NCBI RefSeq assembly: GCF_014648115.1
Contig: NZ_BMQM01000017.1
Coordinates: 1 to 64,000 of the forward strand
DNA from: Deinococcus seoulensis
GTDB lineage: Bacteria; Deinococcota; Deinococci; Deinococcales; Deinococcaceae
Direction of reading: 5' to 3'
DNA length: 64,000 nucleotides
Within the stretch, counting starts at the first letter, position 1. Each line of letters opens with the position of its first letter. The notes beneath the pieces are model-generated. The model made no database searches. It saw nothing but the letters and a program-made list of their open reading frames with translations, and was not told the origin of the DNA. The position numbers were made by a program, and so were the translations under genes. Shown here one piece after another: positions 1-7,082 of the stretch.

Positions 1-22
1 AAAAAACCGCCCCGTGGGGCGG
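1..22 (-). terminator. Intrinsic terminator for the secreted-protein gene
   Basis: On the minus strand a GC stem (CCGCCCC/GGGGCGG, 2-nt loop) is followed directly by six T residues, the classical rho-independent form. It lies 18 bp past the stop of the 41-670 gene and would end that transcript. Confidence 0.85.
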
Positions 23-40
23 CGTGGGTCTCGGTTTGGG

Positions 41-670
41 TTACCTGTCAGGGAAGGCGCGGGTACGCTCAAGGGTCAGGGTGCCCGTGTCCTGCTGGTA
101 GATGATGGCCGCCCAGGGCGGCGGAATGATCGGGTACTGGAGTTTGATGTGCAGTTCGAATGACTGGTCGGCCGGGAGCGTCAGGGAGGGTTCCTGGCGC
201 GTGAAGTTCACGAGCCGCAGGGGGGTGTCCCCGGATCGCAGGGCGACGATCACGCTGGTGTCCGTGTTGCCGGTGAGTGTCACGGTGTCTTTCCCGTCCC
301 AGGTCAGGTCGATGCTCTGACCTATCCAGTCGAGCCGCAGGGCAGGGTAACGGTAGTAGCCGCTGCCGTAGGCCTGGAGGGGACGCAGGGGCGTCAGGGC
401 GTCCTGGGGGTGCCCGGTCAGCGAGCGGACGGTGACGCTTCTGGGCGTGCTGGTCAGTTCGTAGGTTGGGCAGGTGAGTGTCCATTTCTCCCGGAGCACT
501 TTCTGCGTTGCGGGCGTGAGGCCAGCGGCAGGTTCCACCCACCGGTATGAGGGTTGCGCCGGTGCGCCTCCGACGTAAATCTCCCCGGTCGTGCACGCAG
601 GGTTCGGTGCCTGTTGAGCGGTCGCGGGAGTGGCCAGGGCCAACGTCAGGAGTGGCATCAGGAGTCGCAT
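41..670 (-). CDS. Secreted hypothetical protein (possible moron)
   Basis: 209 aa from the ATG that gives MRLLMPLLTLALATPATAQQ, a typical signal peptide with an AxA-like cleavage site; an upstream in-frame start would bury it. The mature part is beta-strand-like, with a Cys pair (CTTG near the N-terminus, LTCP about 50 residues later) that could form a disulfide. I recognise no family. The gene follows the tail chaperone genes with a 110-bp gap and has its own terminator. It therefore looks like an independent cargo gene in a tail operon, where the tape-measure gene would normally come next. A function in lysogenic conversion is inference. Confidence 0.7.
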   Translation of the reverse strand: MRLLMPLLTLALATPATAQQAPNPACTTGEIYVGGAPAQPSYRWVEPAAGLTPATQKVLREKWTLTCPTYELTSTPRSVTVRSLTGHPQDALTPLRPLQAYGSGYYRYPALRLDWIGQSIDLTWDGKDTVTLTGNTDTSVIVALRSGDTPLRLVNFTRQEPSLTLPADQSFELHIKLQYPIIPPPWAAIIYQQDTGTLTLERTRAFPDR

Positions 671-755
671 CCGTTCACCGTACCCGGTTCCCCCTGCCCG
701 TGTCGGCACAACCTGGGCAGGGGCGGCGGGGGGCTGTGGAGGCCGCTGGGTTTAC

Positions 756-773
756 CGCAGGCAAGCGCCTGCG
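756..773. other. Hairpin after the tail chaperone genes
   Basis: A 7-bp perfect stem (CGCAGGC/GCCTGCG) with a 4-nt loop lies 12 bp beyond the stop of the frameshift product at 785. There is no T-tract on either side, so it is at best a weak terminator or an mRNA-stabilising hairpin. Confidence 0.35.
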
Positions 774-784
774 CACCAGCTTCC

Positions 785-1863
785 TCAAATACCGGCGCTG
801 GCTTTGATCTCGTCGAGCGGCATGACCTTGTTCACGAGCGCCTGGAACACCCAGTTCCCGCCGGGCTTCAGGTGCGGCAGGGCGTCCAGGATGGCGTGCG
901 CCTCGCCGGGCGTGAACCGGAAGGGGCGCAGGTCGTCGGGGATCAGGTGGGGCGGCATGAGTTCCTCGGGCGTGAAGAGGCGCGAGCGCGGCACTTTCTT
1001 CGCCTGGGGGTCCTTGCCGCCGTGCCCGTTGAGGTACGTGGCGAGCAGCTGGTACAGGGGGCGGTGCTCGATGTACCGGAGGTAGTGGCCTTCCTCGACG
1101 AGCGCTTCGAGTTGCGCGATGGGCCGGTCGAGGAGGGTGGCGGGGTCGGTGCCGTAGCGTTCGCCGTACGCGGCGAGGACGCTCAGGAGGTGCTGGACGC
1201 GTCCGCCTCGCTGGGCGGGCTGCCCTCCCCGGGGCGGTCGGCGTTTGGGTCGAGGGCCTCCGGGCCGTTCTGGAGGAGGCTGAGGATCTGCCCGAGTTCG
1301 TTCGCGGTGACGTTCGCGGTGAGCCACGCGGCGGTGATGGGTTCGCCGGTCTCGTCGGTGCGGGCGTCGAGGTACTCGGCGATCAGGGCGGCGCTGCCCT
1401 GGGTGAGTTCGCGGCTGGTGCCGTCTTCGGGGAGGCTGCCGAGGCGGATGTGCTCCGCGAAGTTCAGGGGCCGGGCGGTGAACGCGCGGTCCTGGATGCT
1501 GAACGGTTCGTCCAGCCAGGGCGTGAGCTCCAGCGGCTGTTCGGGGCGGTTGCCGGTGCGCAGCAGGTCCAGGATGGGCGTCTGCGTGCTGAGGCCGACG
1601 TGCGTCAGGACCCACTCGGTGGGGATCAGGGTGCTGCCCTGCGCGCGGGTCTGGAGGATGCGGGCGAGCGTCTCGGCCATCTCGGCCATGAACGGCCCGA
1701 GGGTCGCGCCGCTCAGGCCGTCCAGGTCGTACCGGTCGGCGATGTCCGCGAGGGTGAGGTCCTCGTCGGCGGTCAGGGGGTGCGCGAAGAACGTCTCGCC
1801 GGCGACGGTGAACGGCAGGGTGCGGCGGGTGTTGGTGCCGAACGCAAATTTCTGGCTTCTCAT
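785..1863 (-). CDS. Tail assembly chaperone, -1 frameshift product (gpGT-like)
   Basis: Predicted 359-aa fusion. Ribosomes start at 1863, read about 206 codons of the G-like protein, slip back one base at C-CCA-AAC (1243-1249) and continue in the -1 frame to the stop at 785. The -1 frame stays open across the junction, and its C-terminal part (QHLLSVLAAYGERYG onward) has the helical character of a T domain and no good start of its own. In lambda and most long-tailed phages, G and GT proteins bind the tape measure and tail tube during tail assembly. The assignment rests on gene position just after the major tail protein, overlap geometry and the canonical slippery heptamer. Confidence 0.75.
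1183..1863 (-). CDS. Tail assembly chaperone, short form (gpG-like)
   Basis: 226 aa, ATG start overlapping the stop of the preceding 77-aa gene (ATGA). It is acidic and helical with a low-complexity Ser/Glu/Asp tail, and lies in the standard slot between major tail protein and tape measure. The last 21 codons lie beyond the slippery site, so this is the unshifted product. Sequence similarity alone does not identify it; the call rests on synteny and the frameshift signal. Confidence 0.75.
   Translation of the reverse strand: MRSQKFAFGTNTRRTLPFTVAGETFFAHPLTADEDLTLADIADRYDLDGLSGATLGPFMAEMAETLARILQTRAQGSTLIPTEWVLTHVGLSTQTPILDLLRTGNRPEQPLELTPWLDEPFSIQDRAFTARPLNFAEHIRLGSLPEDGTSRELTQGSAALIAEYLDARTDETGEPITAAWLTANVTANELGQILSLLQNGPEALDPNADRPGEGSPPSEADASSTS
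1243..1249 (-). other. Programmed -1 frameshift site C-CCA-AAC
   Basis: The minus strand reads C CCA AAC in the zero frame of the G-like gene, a perfect X-XXY-YYZ heptamer. The CCA codon begins at 1248, exactly 205 codons after the start. After slippage the reading is CCC AAA followed by an open frame to 785. Confidence 0.8.
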
Positions 1864-2093
1864 GTTGTGACCTCCACGGTCAGGGTGATGCGGGTGTTGA
1901 GACTGAAGGCGTCCACGTCACGCGGCAGGTGTACGCGCAGGGCGCGGCCGTGTTCGTTGGTGATGTGGGCGGTGGCGGGGAGGGTGTCCAGGCGCAGGCC
2001 GAGGAGGACGGCGTCGAGTTGTCCGTCCTCCTCGGCCTGTTCCGTGATGACGACGACCCCGGGCGTGCCGTCCCAGGTGTCGCGCCAGATCAT
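1860..2093 (-). CDS. Small tail-module protein
   Basis: 77 aa; its ATG overlaps the tail tube stop (ATGA) and its own stop overlaps the chaperone start. It begins MIWRDTWDGTPGVVVITEQA and is predicted mostly beta. Unrecognised; position between tail tube and chaperone suggests a virion or tail-assembly role. Confidence 0.7.
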   Translation of the reverse strand: MIWRDTWDGTPGVVVITEQAEEDGQLDAVLLGLRLDTLPATAHITNEHGRALRVHLPRDVDAFSLNTRITLTVEVTT

Positions 2094-2569
2094 CAGGTCA
2101 GGGTGCCTTTCTCGGGCTTCCCGGCGCTGCTGAGGGTGGGGTTCTCGACGGTGACGGTGCCGTCGCTGGCGCTCTTGAGCTTCCAGCTGTTGACGTCCAT
2201 GACGCCGCGGTACACGGGCTTGCCCGCTCCGGCCCCGGCGGGCAGGTACTCGTACGCGATGGCGGTCAGGTCGCGGGCGGCGGTTTCCATGATCAGCAGC
2301 GCCTCGTCGTCCTCGATCCACTGCATTTCGCTCAGGTCGACGCTGCCGGTGCTGCCGACGGGAATTTCGATCTCGTCGCCGCCGGTGCAGAAGTTCTGGA
2401 AGCTGATGGTCTTGTTCTCGAAGCCGACGGTGACTTCACTGGCGAGGCACAGTTCCTTGTACGCGGCGGCGGCGGGCATGGCGCCACCGGCGGCGAGGGG
2501 GGCGACGCGGAAGATGCTGTCGCGGCCGAGGGTGATTTTTTCTTTCAGTTCTGCGGCGGTGTAACCCAT
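2093..2569 (-). CDS. Major tail (tube) protein
   Basis: 158 aa starting MGYTAAELKEKITLGRDSIF with a GAGG Shine-Dalgarno upstream. Its features fit small tail-tube proteins: beta-rich, acidic, with a VTVGFENKTISFQN segment and a Gly-rich loop. It sits between the tail-terminator slot and the chaperone pair, the usual order of siphovirus and myovirus tail modules. If the phage had a contractile tail, a sheath gene would be expected beside it; none is seen, which favours a siphovirus-like tail (inference). Confidence 0.7.
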   Translation of the reverse strand: MGYTAAELKEKITLGRDSIFRVAPLAAGGAMPAAAAYKELCLASEVTVGFENKTISFQNFCTGGDEIEIPVGSTGSVDLSEMQWIEDDEALLIMETAARDLTAIAYEYLPAGAGAGKPVYRGVMDVNSWKLKSASDGTVTVENPTLSSAGKPEKGTLT

Positions 2570-2605
2570 GGTGGTTCCCTCCTGAAGGGGATGAGCGCGG
2601 GGCGC

Positions 2606-2983
2606 TCAGGGGGTGATGGTGACGAGGATCTGGTCGGGGTAGCGGTCGGTGGCCTGCAGGACCTGCGGGGCGGCGACGCTGCGGAAGGCGCTGGCCAGCG
2701 CGGTGAAGAACGGCGTGAGGCTCTGCCCGTCGTGCGCGACCGCGCGGATCGGGTACCGGTCGATGGTGATGGCCCCGGCGAAGGTGCTGATCACGTCGCT
2801 GTCGGGCGTGGCGGGGATCAGGACTTCCAGGCCGGTGACGGTGACGCCTTCGGGCGGGTCGCCGGTGTACAGGGCCGGGGTCTGCGCGCCGCCCGGCCAG
2901 GTGTACGTGCCGGGCGTGACGTCCCCGTCCCGCAGGGCCGCCTCGACCGCCTCGCGCAGCTGGAGGGGGGTGGGTTGCTTCAC
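2606..2983 (-). CDS. Tail terminator or completion protein, by position
   Basis: 125 aa from a GTG that overlaps the upstream stop (GTGA). It begins MKQPTPLQLREAVEAALRDG, an alpha-helical N-terminus followed by a beta-rich body ending QILVTITP, consistent with the small gpU/gp16-type tail terminator family. The evidence is fold-like pattern and slot (after the gp10-like neck protein, before the tail tube), not a diagnostic motif. Confidence 0.6.
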   Translation of the reverse strand: MKQPTPLQLREAVEAALRDGDVTPGTYTWPGGAQTPALYTGDPPEGVTVTGLEVLIPATPDSDVISTFAGAITIDRYPIRAVAHDGQSLTPFFTALASAFRSVAAPQVLQATDRYPDQILVTITP

Positions 2984-3381
2984 GGGTCCTGCCGGTACGC
3001 GCGGGCGAATTCCTGCGCGAGGTTCACGCTGCGTAGCGCCTGGGCGGGCGCGTTGCGGGCGGGGAGGCTGTAGCGGCGTTTGCGGAACACCGCGCCGAGG
3101 AACGTCGCGGCGGCGTAAGCGGCCGTCCAGGTGATCTGGGCGTTCAGCGGCCCGGTGAGGCGCGGGGCCTGCTGACTGCGGGCGAGGGTGCCGGTGTCCA
3201 CGATGTTGCGCCTGGGGCCTGCCACCTCGCCGTTCACGCGGTTGGTGGTGCCGGGCCACGCCCAGGTGCGGGCGCGAATGAGGAGTTCCGCGCGCTTCCC
3301 GACCGCGTCGGCCGTGGCGAGCAGCGCGCGGCGGCCCCGGGCCTCGATGGGGCGGATGTCGGTGGTGACGCGCACGGCCAT
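2980..3381 (-). CDS. HK97 gp10-like neck protein
   Basis: 133 aa. The helix-rich N-terminus with a RGRRALLATADAVGKRAELL stretch, followed by a segment on Arg-rich beta strands and TWTAAYAAATFLGAVF, resembles HK97 gp10-type head-tail proteins, which join the connector and tail. Coupled by overlapping codons to the next gene. Moderate confidence because these families diverge strongly. Confidence 0.6.
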   Translation of the reverse strand: MAVRVTTDIRPIEARGRRALLATADAVGKRAELLIRARTWAWPGTTNRVNGEVAGPRRNIVDTGTLARSQQAPRLTGPLNAQITWTAAYAAATFLGAVFRKRRYSLPARNAPAQALRSVNLAQEFARAYRQDP

Positions 3382-3383
3382 GG

Positions 3384-3800
3384 TCAGTCCTCGCTGGCCG
3401 GGGCGGGCGCGTCCGGCGCTTCGAACGGCAGCAGCTGGTGCAGCAGCGGTTCGAGGTCCATCAGCGCGTCCGATTCGGCCTTGTCGTACACGCGGCCCTC
3501 GTCGAAGCGGCCGTACCGGCGGGCGACGTCGTTGTTGTACGCCGCGTACCCGCTCAGGACGAGCTTCAGCAGGCCGCGCAGGCGGTACCCGTGCCGGGCC
3601 TCGTCGTTCACGAGGTCGGGATTCACGCGGACGAGGACGGTGCGGGTGACGCGGTCCACGGCGAACGTCGCGGCGTCCTCCTGGTCGGGGGCGTCCTCGA
3701 CGGTGACGCGGGCGAGCAGGCGGTCCAGGGTGGATTCCGGCGCGGCCGGCGCGTCGGCTTTCGGGTCGGCCTTCGGGGCGGCTTTCTTGCGTGGGTTCAT
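3384..3800 (-). CDS. Head-tail region hypothetical protein
   Basis: 138 aa with a Lys/Ala/Pro-rich N-terminus (MNPRKKAAPKADPKADAPAA) and a charged helical body. The central VLVRVNPDLVNDEARHGYRL region is the only distinctive part. Start overlaps the preceding stop. Role unknown; it belongs to the virion operon. Confidence 0.65.
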   Translation of the reverse strand: MNPRKKAAPKADPKADAPAAPESTLDRLLARVTVEDAPDQEDAATFAVDRVTRTVLVRVNPDLVNDEARHGYRLRGLLKLVLSGYAAYNNDVARRYGRFDEGRVYDKAESDALMDLEPLLHQLLPFEAPDAPAPASED

Positions 3801-4525
3801 GGGGTCCTCCAGAGGGCCAGGAACCGCTGCCCGAACTGGGCTTCGGTGGCGGTGTCCTCGTCCGGGTAGGCGAGCTGCACGGTGAGCGTCCCGGTCTGCC
3901 CGTCGATGACGAGCGGGGACTGACTGCCCCAGCGCACGCCGTCCGGTCTGCTGGTGGGGGCGGTGAGGCTGCCCCAGCGGCCGATCAGCACCAGGTCCGC
4001 GTTGTCCGCGCCGACCGTGTCCCGGAGTTTCGGGTCGGTGGTGGCGTTCAGGCGGGCCTGCACGGCCAGGGCGCCGCCAGGAGCGGGCCTGGGGTTGCCC
4101 AGCGAGTCCCGTGTCATCCCGGTGCCCGGCACGCTGAACGCCAGGTCGTGCACGCGGGTGCGTTCGACGAGCGGCGCGACCCGCGCGACGAGACAGAAGT
4201 CACGTCCGCCGGGGTTGAGGGGCAGCGCGACCGGCACGAACACGCGGCCCCGGTCGTCCGTGAGTGTCCACCCGACGGTGCGGGCGGCGTCCAGGAACGG
4301 CAGGAGGGCGGTGTGCGTGCGGCTGCTCACGCCGGGCTCGTGCACGTCCGGCGCGGCCGTACTGCGGTCTTCCTCTTCGGCGATCAGGGCGCGGACCTCC
4401 TGCGGGGCCGCTCCGAATCGCGTGAGGGTGGCGGGCCGGGCGAGGTTGCTGGCCAGGACGTCCTGCACGATCGGGCCGACCTGATCCAGCTGCGCGGACG
4501 CGGCGTTCAGCAGGTCGAGGATCAC
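3797..4525 (-). CDS. Head-tail region hypothetical protein
   Basis: 242 aa. I chose the GTG at 4525 because it overlaps the upstream stop (GTGA) and the protein character begins there (MILDLLNAASAQLDQVGPIV); a longer in-frame reading is Arg/Pro-rich shadow of the upstream gene. Unrecognised family. The position after the connector suggests a head-completion or neck role. Confidence 0.65.
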   Translation of the reverse strand: MILDLLNAASAQLDQVGPIVQDVLASNLARPATLTRFGAAPQEVRALIAEEEDRSTAAPDVHEPGVSSRTHTALLPFLDAARTVGWTLTDDRGRVFVPVALPLNPGGRDFCLVARVAPLVERTRVHDLAFSVPGTGMTRDSLGNPRPAPGGALAVQARLNATTDPKLRDTVGADNADLVLIGRWGSLTAPTSRPDGVRWGSQSPLVIDGQTGTLTVQLAYPDEDTATEAQFGQRFLALWRTP

Positions 4526-4959
4526 CGGGCCGCTCCGGGGAACAGCACGCGGCGGGGCGCGGCAGGCAGGGCGTACGCGAGCAGCTGCTCGGCCAGGGTC
4601 GCCCAGGTGGTGGCGGCGACGTCGAGCAGCTCGGCGCCGTCCGTGGTGGTGGTCTTCCCGAGCTTCAGTTCCAGGCCGGGCAGCTTGATGCTTTCCAGCG
4701 CGCCACCGCTGGTGCTTCCGGCGGCCACCTGGAGGCGGGTGACGCCGCCGGTCAGGGCACTGCGGACTTCCAGGGCCTTGGCGGCCAGCGCAGTGCGGGC
4801 GGCCAGGGCCTGCGGTTCGGTGAGAGCCGCGTCGCTGACGTTGCGTTCCGTGAGGCGCTGCGCGACCCACAGGGCGGCGAGGGTGAGGTGCCCGTCCGTC
4901 ACGTCAGCCGGCGCGCCGGGAATGAGCTGGGGCACCTCGGCGGGCGTGACGGTGATCAC
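4522..4959 (-). CDS. Head-tail connector, by position (gp6-like slot)
   Basis: 145 aa, predicted all helical: TPAEVPQLIPGAPADVTDGH then LTLAALWVAQRL resembles the N-terminal helices of HK97 gp6-type connectors, and the gene sits two after the capsid gene as expected. No motif is conclusive. Confidence 0.55.
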   Translation of the reverse strand: MITVTPAEVPQLIPGAPADVTDGHLTLAALWVAQRLTERNVSDAALTEPQALAARTALAAKALEVRSALTGGVTRLQVAAGSTSGGALESIKLPGLELKLGKTTTTDGAELLDVAATTWATLAEQLLAYALPAAPRRVLFPGAAR

Positions 4960-4962
4960 GGG

Positions 4963-5457
4963 TCAGTCCTCCGTTTCGACGAGCGTGCCGTCGCGCAGGC
5001 CGCGCGCCAGGGCGGGCGTCCAGTGGGCGGTGACGGGGTCCGCGCCGATGACGCGGTTGCCCTGTGCCTGGTCGGGGTCGGTGAACGTGCCGCCGTACGC
5101 GGCGATGGCGTCGTTCACGCGGACCGTGAAGGTCGGCGCGTCCGGTGCAGGCTCGGCGCTGCCAGCGCTGGCGCTACCGCCTTGCAGTTCCGCCAGGGCG
5201 GCGCGCGCGGCGTCCGCGTCCGGTTCGTCCAGCAGTGCCTGGAGTTGCACGCTGGTCAGGGTGGCGTCCGCGAGTTCGACGTCCAGGGCGTCCTGCACCT
5301 GCGTGGTCAGGATCTCGCGTTTGACGCCTTCGGGGTCCGTTTCGACGCGGTCCGCCCAGCCCTGAAGGACGTCCGCTTTCGGGTTGGTGGCCTCGGTGTT
5401 GATGGTGACGCCGAGTTTCTCGCCGAGCAGTCCGGCGTTCTCTTTCCTGGTGGCCAT
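4963..5457 (-). CDS. Hypothetical protein downstream of capsid gene
   Basis: 164 aa, acidic. Helical N-terminal half (TQVQDALDVELADATLTSVQ), an Ala/Ser/Gly linker, then a compact C-terminal part (VNDAIAAYGGTFTDPDQAQG). Separated from the capsid gene by a strong hairpin. Possible head protein; unrecognised. Confidence 0.65.
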   Translation of the reverse strand: MATRKENAGLLGEKLGVTINTEATNPKADVLQGWADRVETDPEGVKREILTTQVQDALDVELADATLTSVQLQALLDEPDADAARAALAELQGGSASAGSAEPAPDAPTFTVRVNDAIAAYGGTFTDPDQAQGNRVIGADPVTAHWTPALARGLRDGTLVETED

Positions 5458-5472
5458 GGGGGGGGTCTCCTG

Positions 5473-5503
5473 CGCCGGGCCTGCTGGGGTCAGCGGCCCG
5501 GCG
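5473..5503. terminator. Hairpin immediately after the capsid gene
   Basis: A 9-bp perfect GC stem (CGCCGGGCC/GGCCCGGCG) starts 7 bp past the capsid stop. No U-tract follows, so it is more likely a partial terminator or 3'-end stabiliser that raises capsid mRNA relative to downstream genes. Confidence 0.5.
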
Positions 5504-5509
5504 TGACGC

Positions 5510-6610
5510 TTACTGGAGGGTGAGGGTGGTGGCGGCGCCCGTGTCGGGCTTGCTGAAGCCGAGCATCTCGGTGATCTGCACGGCCTGCAGGTCGCGGCGG
5601 ATGATGTCCTCGTACCGGACGAGGTCGAAGCGGGGGTCGTAGTGCATGGTCAGCGCGGCGGCCGGGTCGATGGCGAGCAACTGGTCGGTGCCGGTCAGGA
5701 CGCTGCGCTGGGGCGGCAGCTTGGGGCGCATGCCGAACAGGGTGGGGAAGGTGCCGGTGTCGCGGAAGTCGGCGGCGGCGGCGGTGCTGCCCGTGCCGGT
5801 CACGATGTCCATGCTCAGCGCCTGCCCGAGCGCGGCGGTCGCGCCGGTCAGGATGGTGGGTTCCGCGCCGTACTCCTCGGCTTTCATCAGCAGCGCGATG
5901 AAGTCGGCGGCGGTCAGGTTCGCCCCGGCGGCGTTCACGTTCGGGGCGGCGTTGTTGTTGCCGTCGCCGTTCTTGAGGATGTCGAGCGCCTTGCGGATCT
6001 TGTTCCGGTCGGCCTGACGGCGGACTTTGAGCAGCCAGCGGTCGAAGGTGCTGAGGCTGGCGTTCAGGATCGCCTCGAGGCTGGCTTCCAGGCGGCCGCC
6101 GTACTTGAACAGGCGGACGACGGCGTCACCCTGCGTGATGGTCAGCACGGGGTACTCGGCACCTTCGGCGACGCGGGCCAGGTCGGCGTTCTCGTCGTCC
6201 TGGAAGCTGAGCAGCTGGGTGCTGACGACGCTGGCCTCGACGGGCTGCGTGTCGGTGACGACGTCGGCGAGCGTCAGGCCGTTGCGGCTGTCACGGCCGA
6301 CTTCGCGGTAGCGTTCCTCGATGTACAGGGGGAACAGGATGCGGTTGTCTTCCTGGCGGAAGAACGCGTCGTTGACGGTCGCGGCGGCGTGACGGCCGCG
6401 GGGTTCGAGGCCCGCGCCGCGCACCATGACCTGCTTCCACGCGGCGACGCTGGCGCCGGTGCTGTCGCGGGTGGCGGGGTCGTACAGGTTGCTGTCGATC
6501 TCGCCGTTGTCCGCGAGGTGCTGGATCTGCTGCGCGAACGTGCGGTTCTCGGCGTGCGCTTCGGCTTTCAGGGCGAGGGTGAGGTCGGTGATCTTCTTGA
6601 TTTTCGGCAT
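5510..6610 (-). CDS. Major capsid protein
   Basis: 366 aa starting MPKIKKITDLTLALKAEAHA with an AGGGCC-type leader. The capsid-like features are the helical N-terminal arm, the long central helix region with LFKYGGRLEASLEAIL, and the C-terminal VRYEDIIRRDLQAVQITEML. It follows the S49 protease and decoration genes, the usual capsid position. Hairpins flank the gene on both sides. The protease has its own scaffold-like C-terminus, so no separate scaffold gene is needed. Confidence 0.8.
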   Translation of the reverse strand: MPKIKKITDLTLALKAEAHAENRTFAQQIQHLADNGEIDSNLYDPATRDSTGASVAAWKQVMVRGAGLEPRGRHAAATVNDAFFRQEDNRILFPLYIEERYREVGRDSRNGLTLADVVTDTQPVEASVVSTQLLSFQDDENADLARVAEGAEYPVLTITQGDAVVRLFKYGGRLEASLEAILNASLSTFDRWLLKVRRQADRNKIRKALDILKNGDGNNNAAPNVNAAGANLTAADFIALLMKAEEYGAEPTILTGATAALGQALSMDIVTGTGSTAAAADFRDTGTFPTLFGMRPKLPPQRSVLTGTDQLLAIDPAAALTMHYDPRFDLVRYEDIIRRDLQAVQITEMLGFSKPDTGAATTLTLQ

Positions 6611-6639
6611 GGGCTGGCCCTCCTGCGGGCGTCATGGGT

Positions 6640-6668
6640 GCGCCCACCCCTGGTGTGGGGGTGGGCGC
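6640..6668. terminator. Hairpin between decoration and capsid genes
   Basis: An 11-bp perfect stem (GCGCCCACCCC/GGGGTGGGCGC) with a 7-nt loop and no T-tract. Its location suggests transcript processing or partial termination that separates capsid mRNA from upstream genes. Confidence 0.45.
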
Positions 6669-6692
6669 GGTTCGTCTTGCCGGGGGCGGGGG

Positions 6693-7040
6693 TTACAGCT
6701 TGATGTTGGCGAGGCCGTTCGTGGCGATGTTCACGAGGACGCGGGTGCCGCCCGCGCCGACCTTGGCTTTCCCGGCGCCGTCCACGACGAGCGTCTGGTA
6801 GCCGAGGGGGAGGGTGCCGACGGTGGCGATGTCGGTGAAGCCCGCGCCTTCGAGGGCGACGGTGCCGACGCCGTCGGCTTCCTTGGTGAGGACCTTGCCG
6901 AGCAGGGGGTCGCCGTCCGCGCCGCGTCCGGCGGTGGCGGCGCCGGTGTGGGCGACGGCGTCACCGATCTCGGTGCCGTTGGCGAGGGTCATGGTGGGGT
7001 AGTGGTTCTGGCCGTTGAAGACGAGTTCTCCGAATTTCAT
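6693..7040 (-). CDS. Head decoration protein
   Basis: 115 aa, small and beta/Gly-rich. MKFGELVFNGQNHYPTMTLA, then repeated GTxxLxxGxQTLVVDGAGKA-type strands, match small head-stabilising proteins that coat the capsid. It lies between protease and capsid genes, as lambda D does between C and E. Confidence 0.65.
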   Translation of the reverse strand: MKFGELVFNGQNHYPTMTLANGTEIGDAVAHTGAATAGRGADGDPLLGKVLTKEADGVGTVALEGAGFTDIATVGTLPLGYQTLVVDGAGKAKVGAGGTRVLVNIATNGLANIKL

Positions 7041-7082
7041 GGTGTTCCTCCGGGGGAAGTGGGGTGGGGCGGCGGGTGGGGG

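Noticed and set aside
554..1870. Long plus-strand open frames opposite the phage structural genes
   Set aside because: High GC makes antisense frames open; they are Arg/Gly/Val-rich, lack ribosome sites and mirror genes with clear families.
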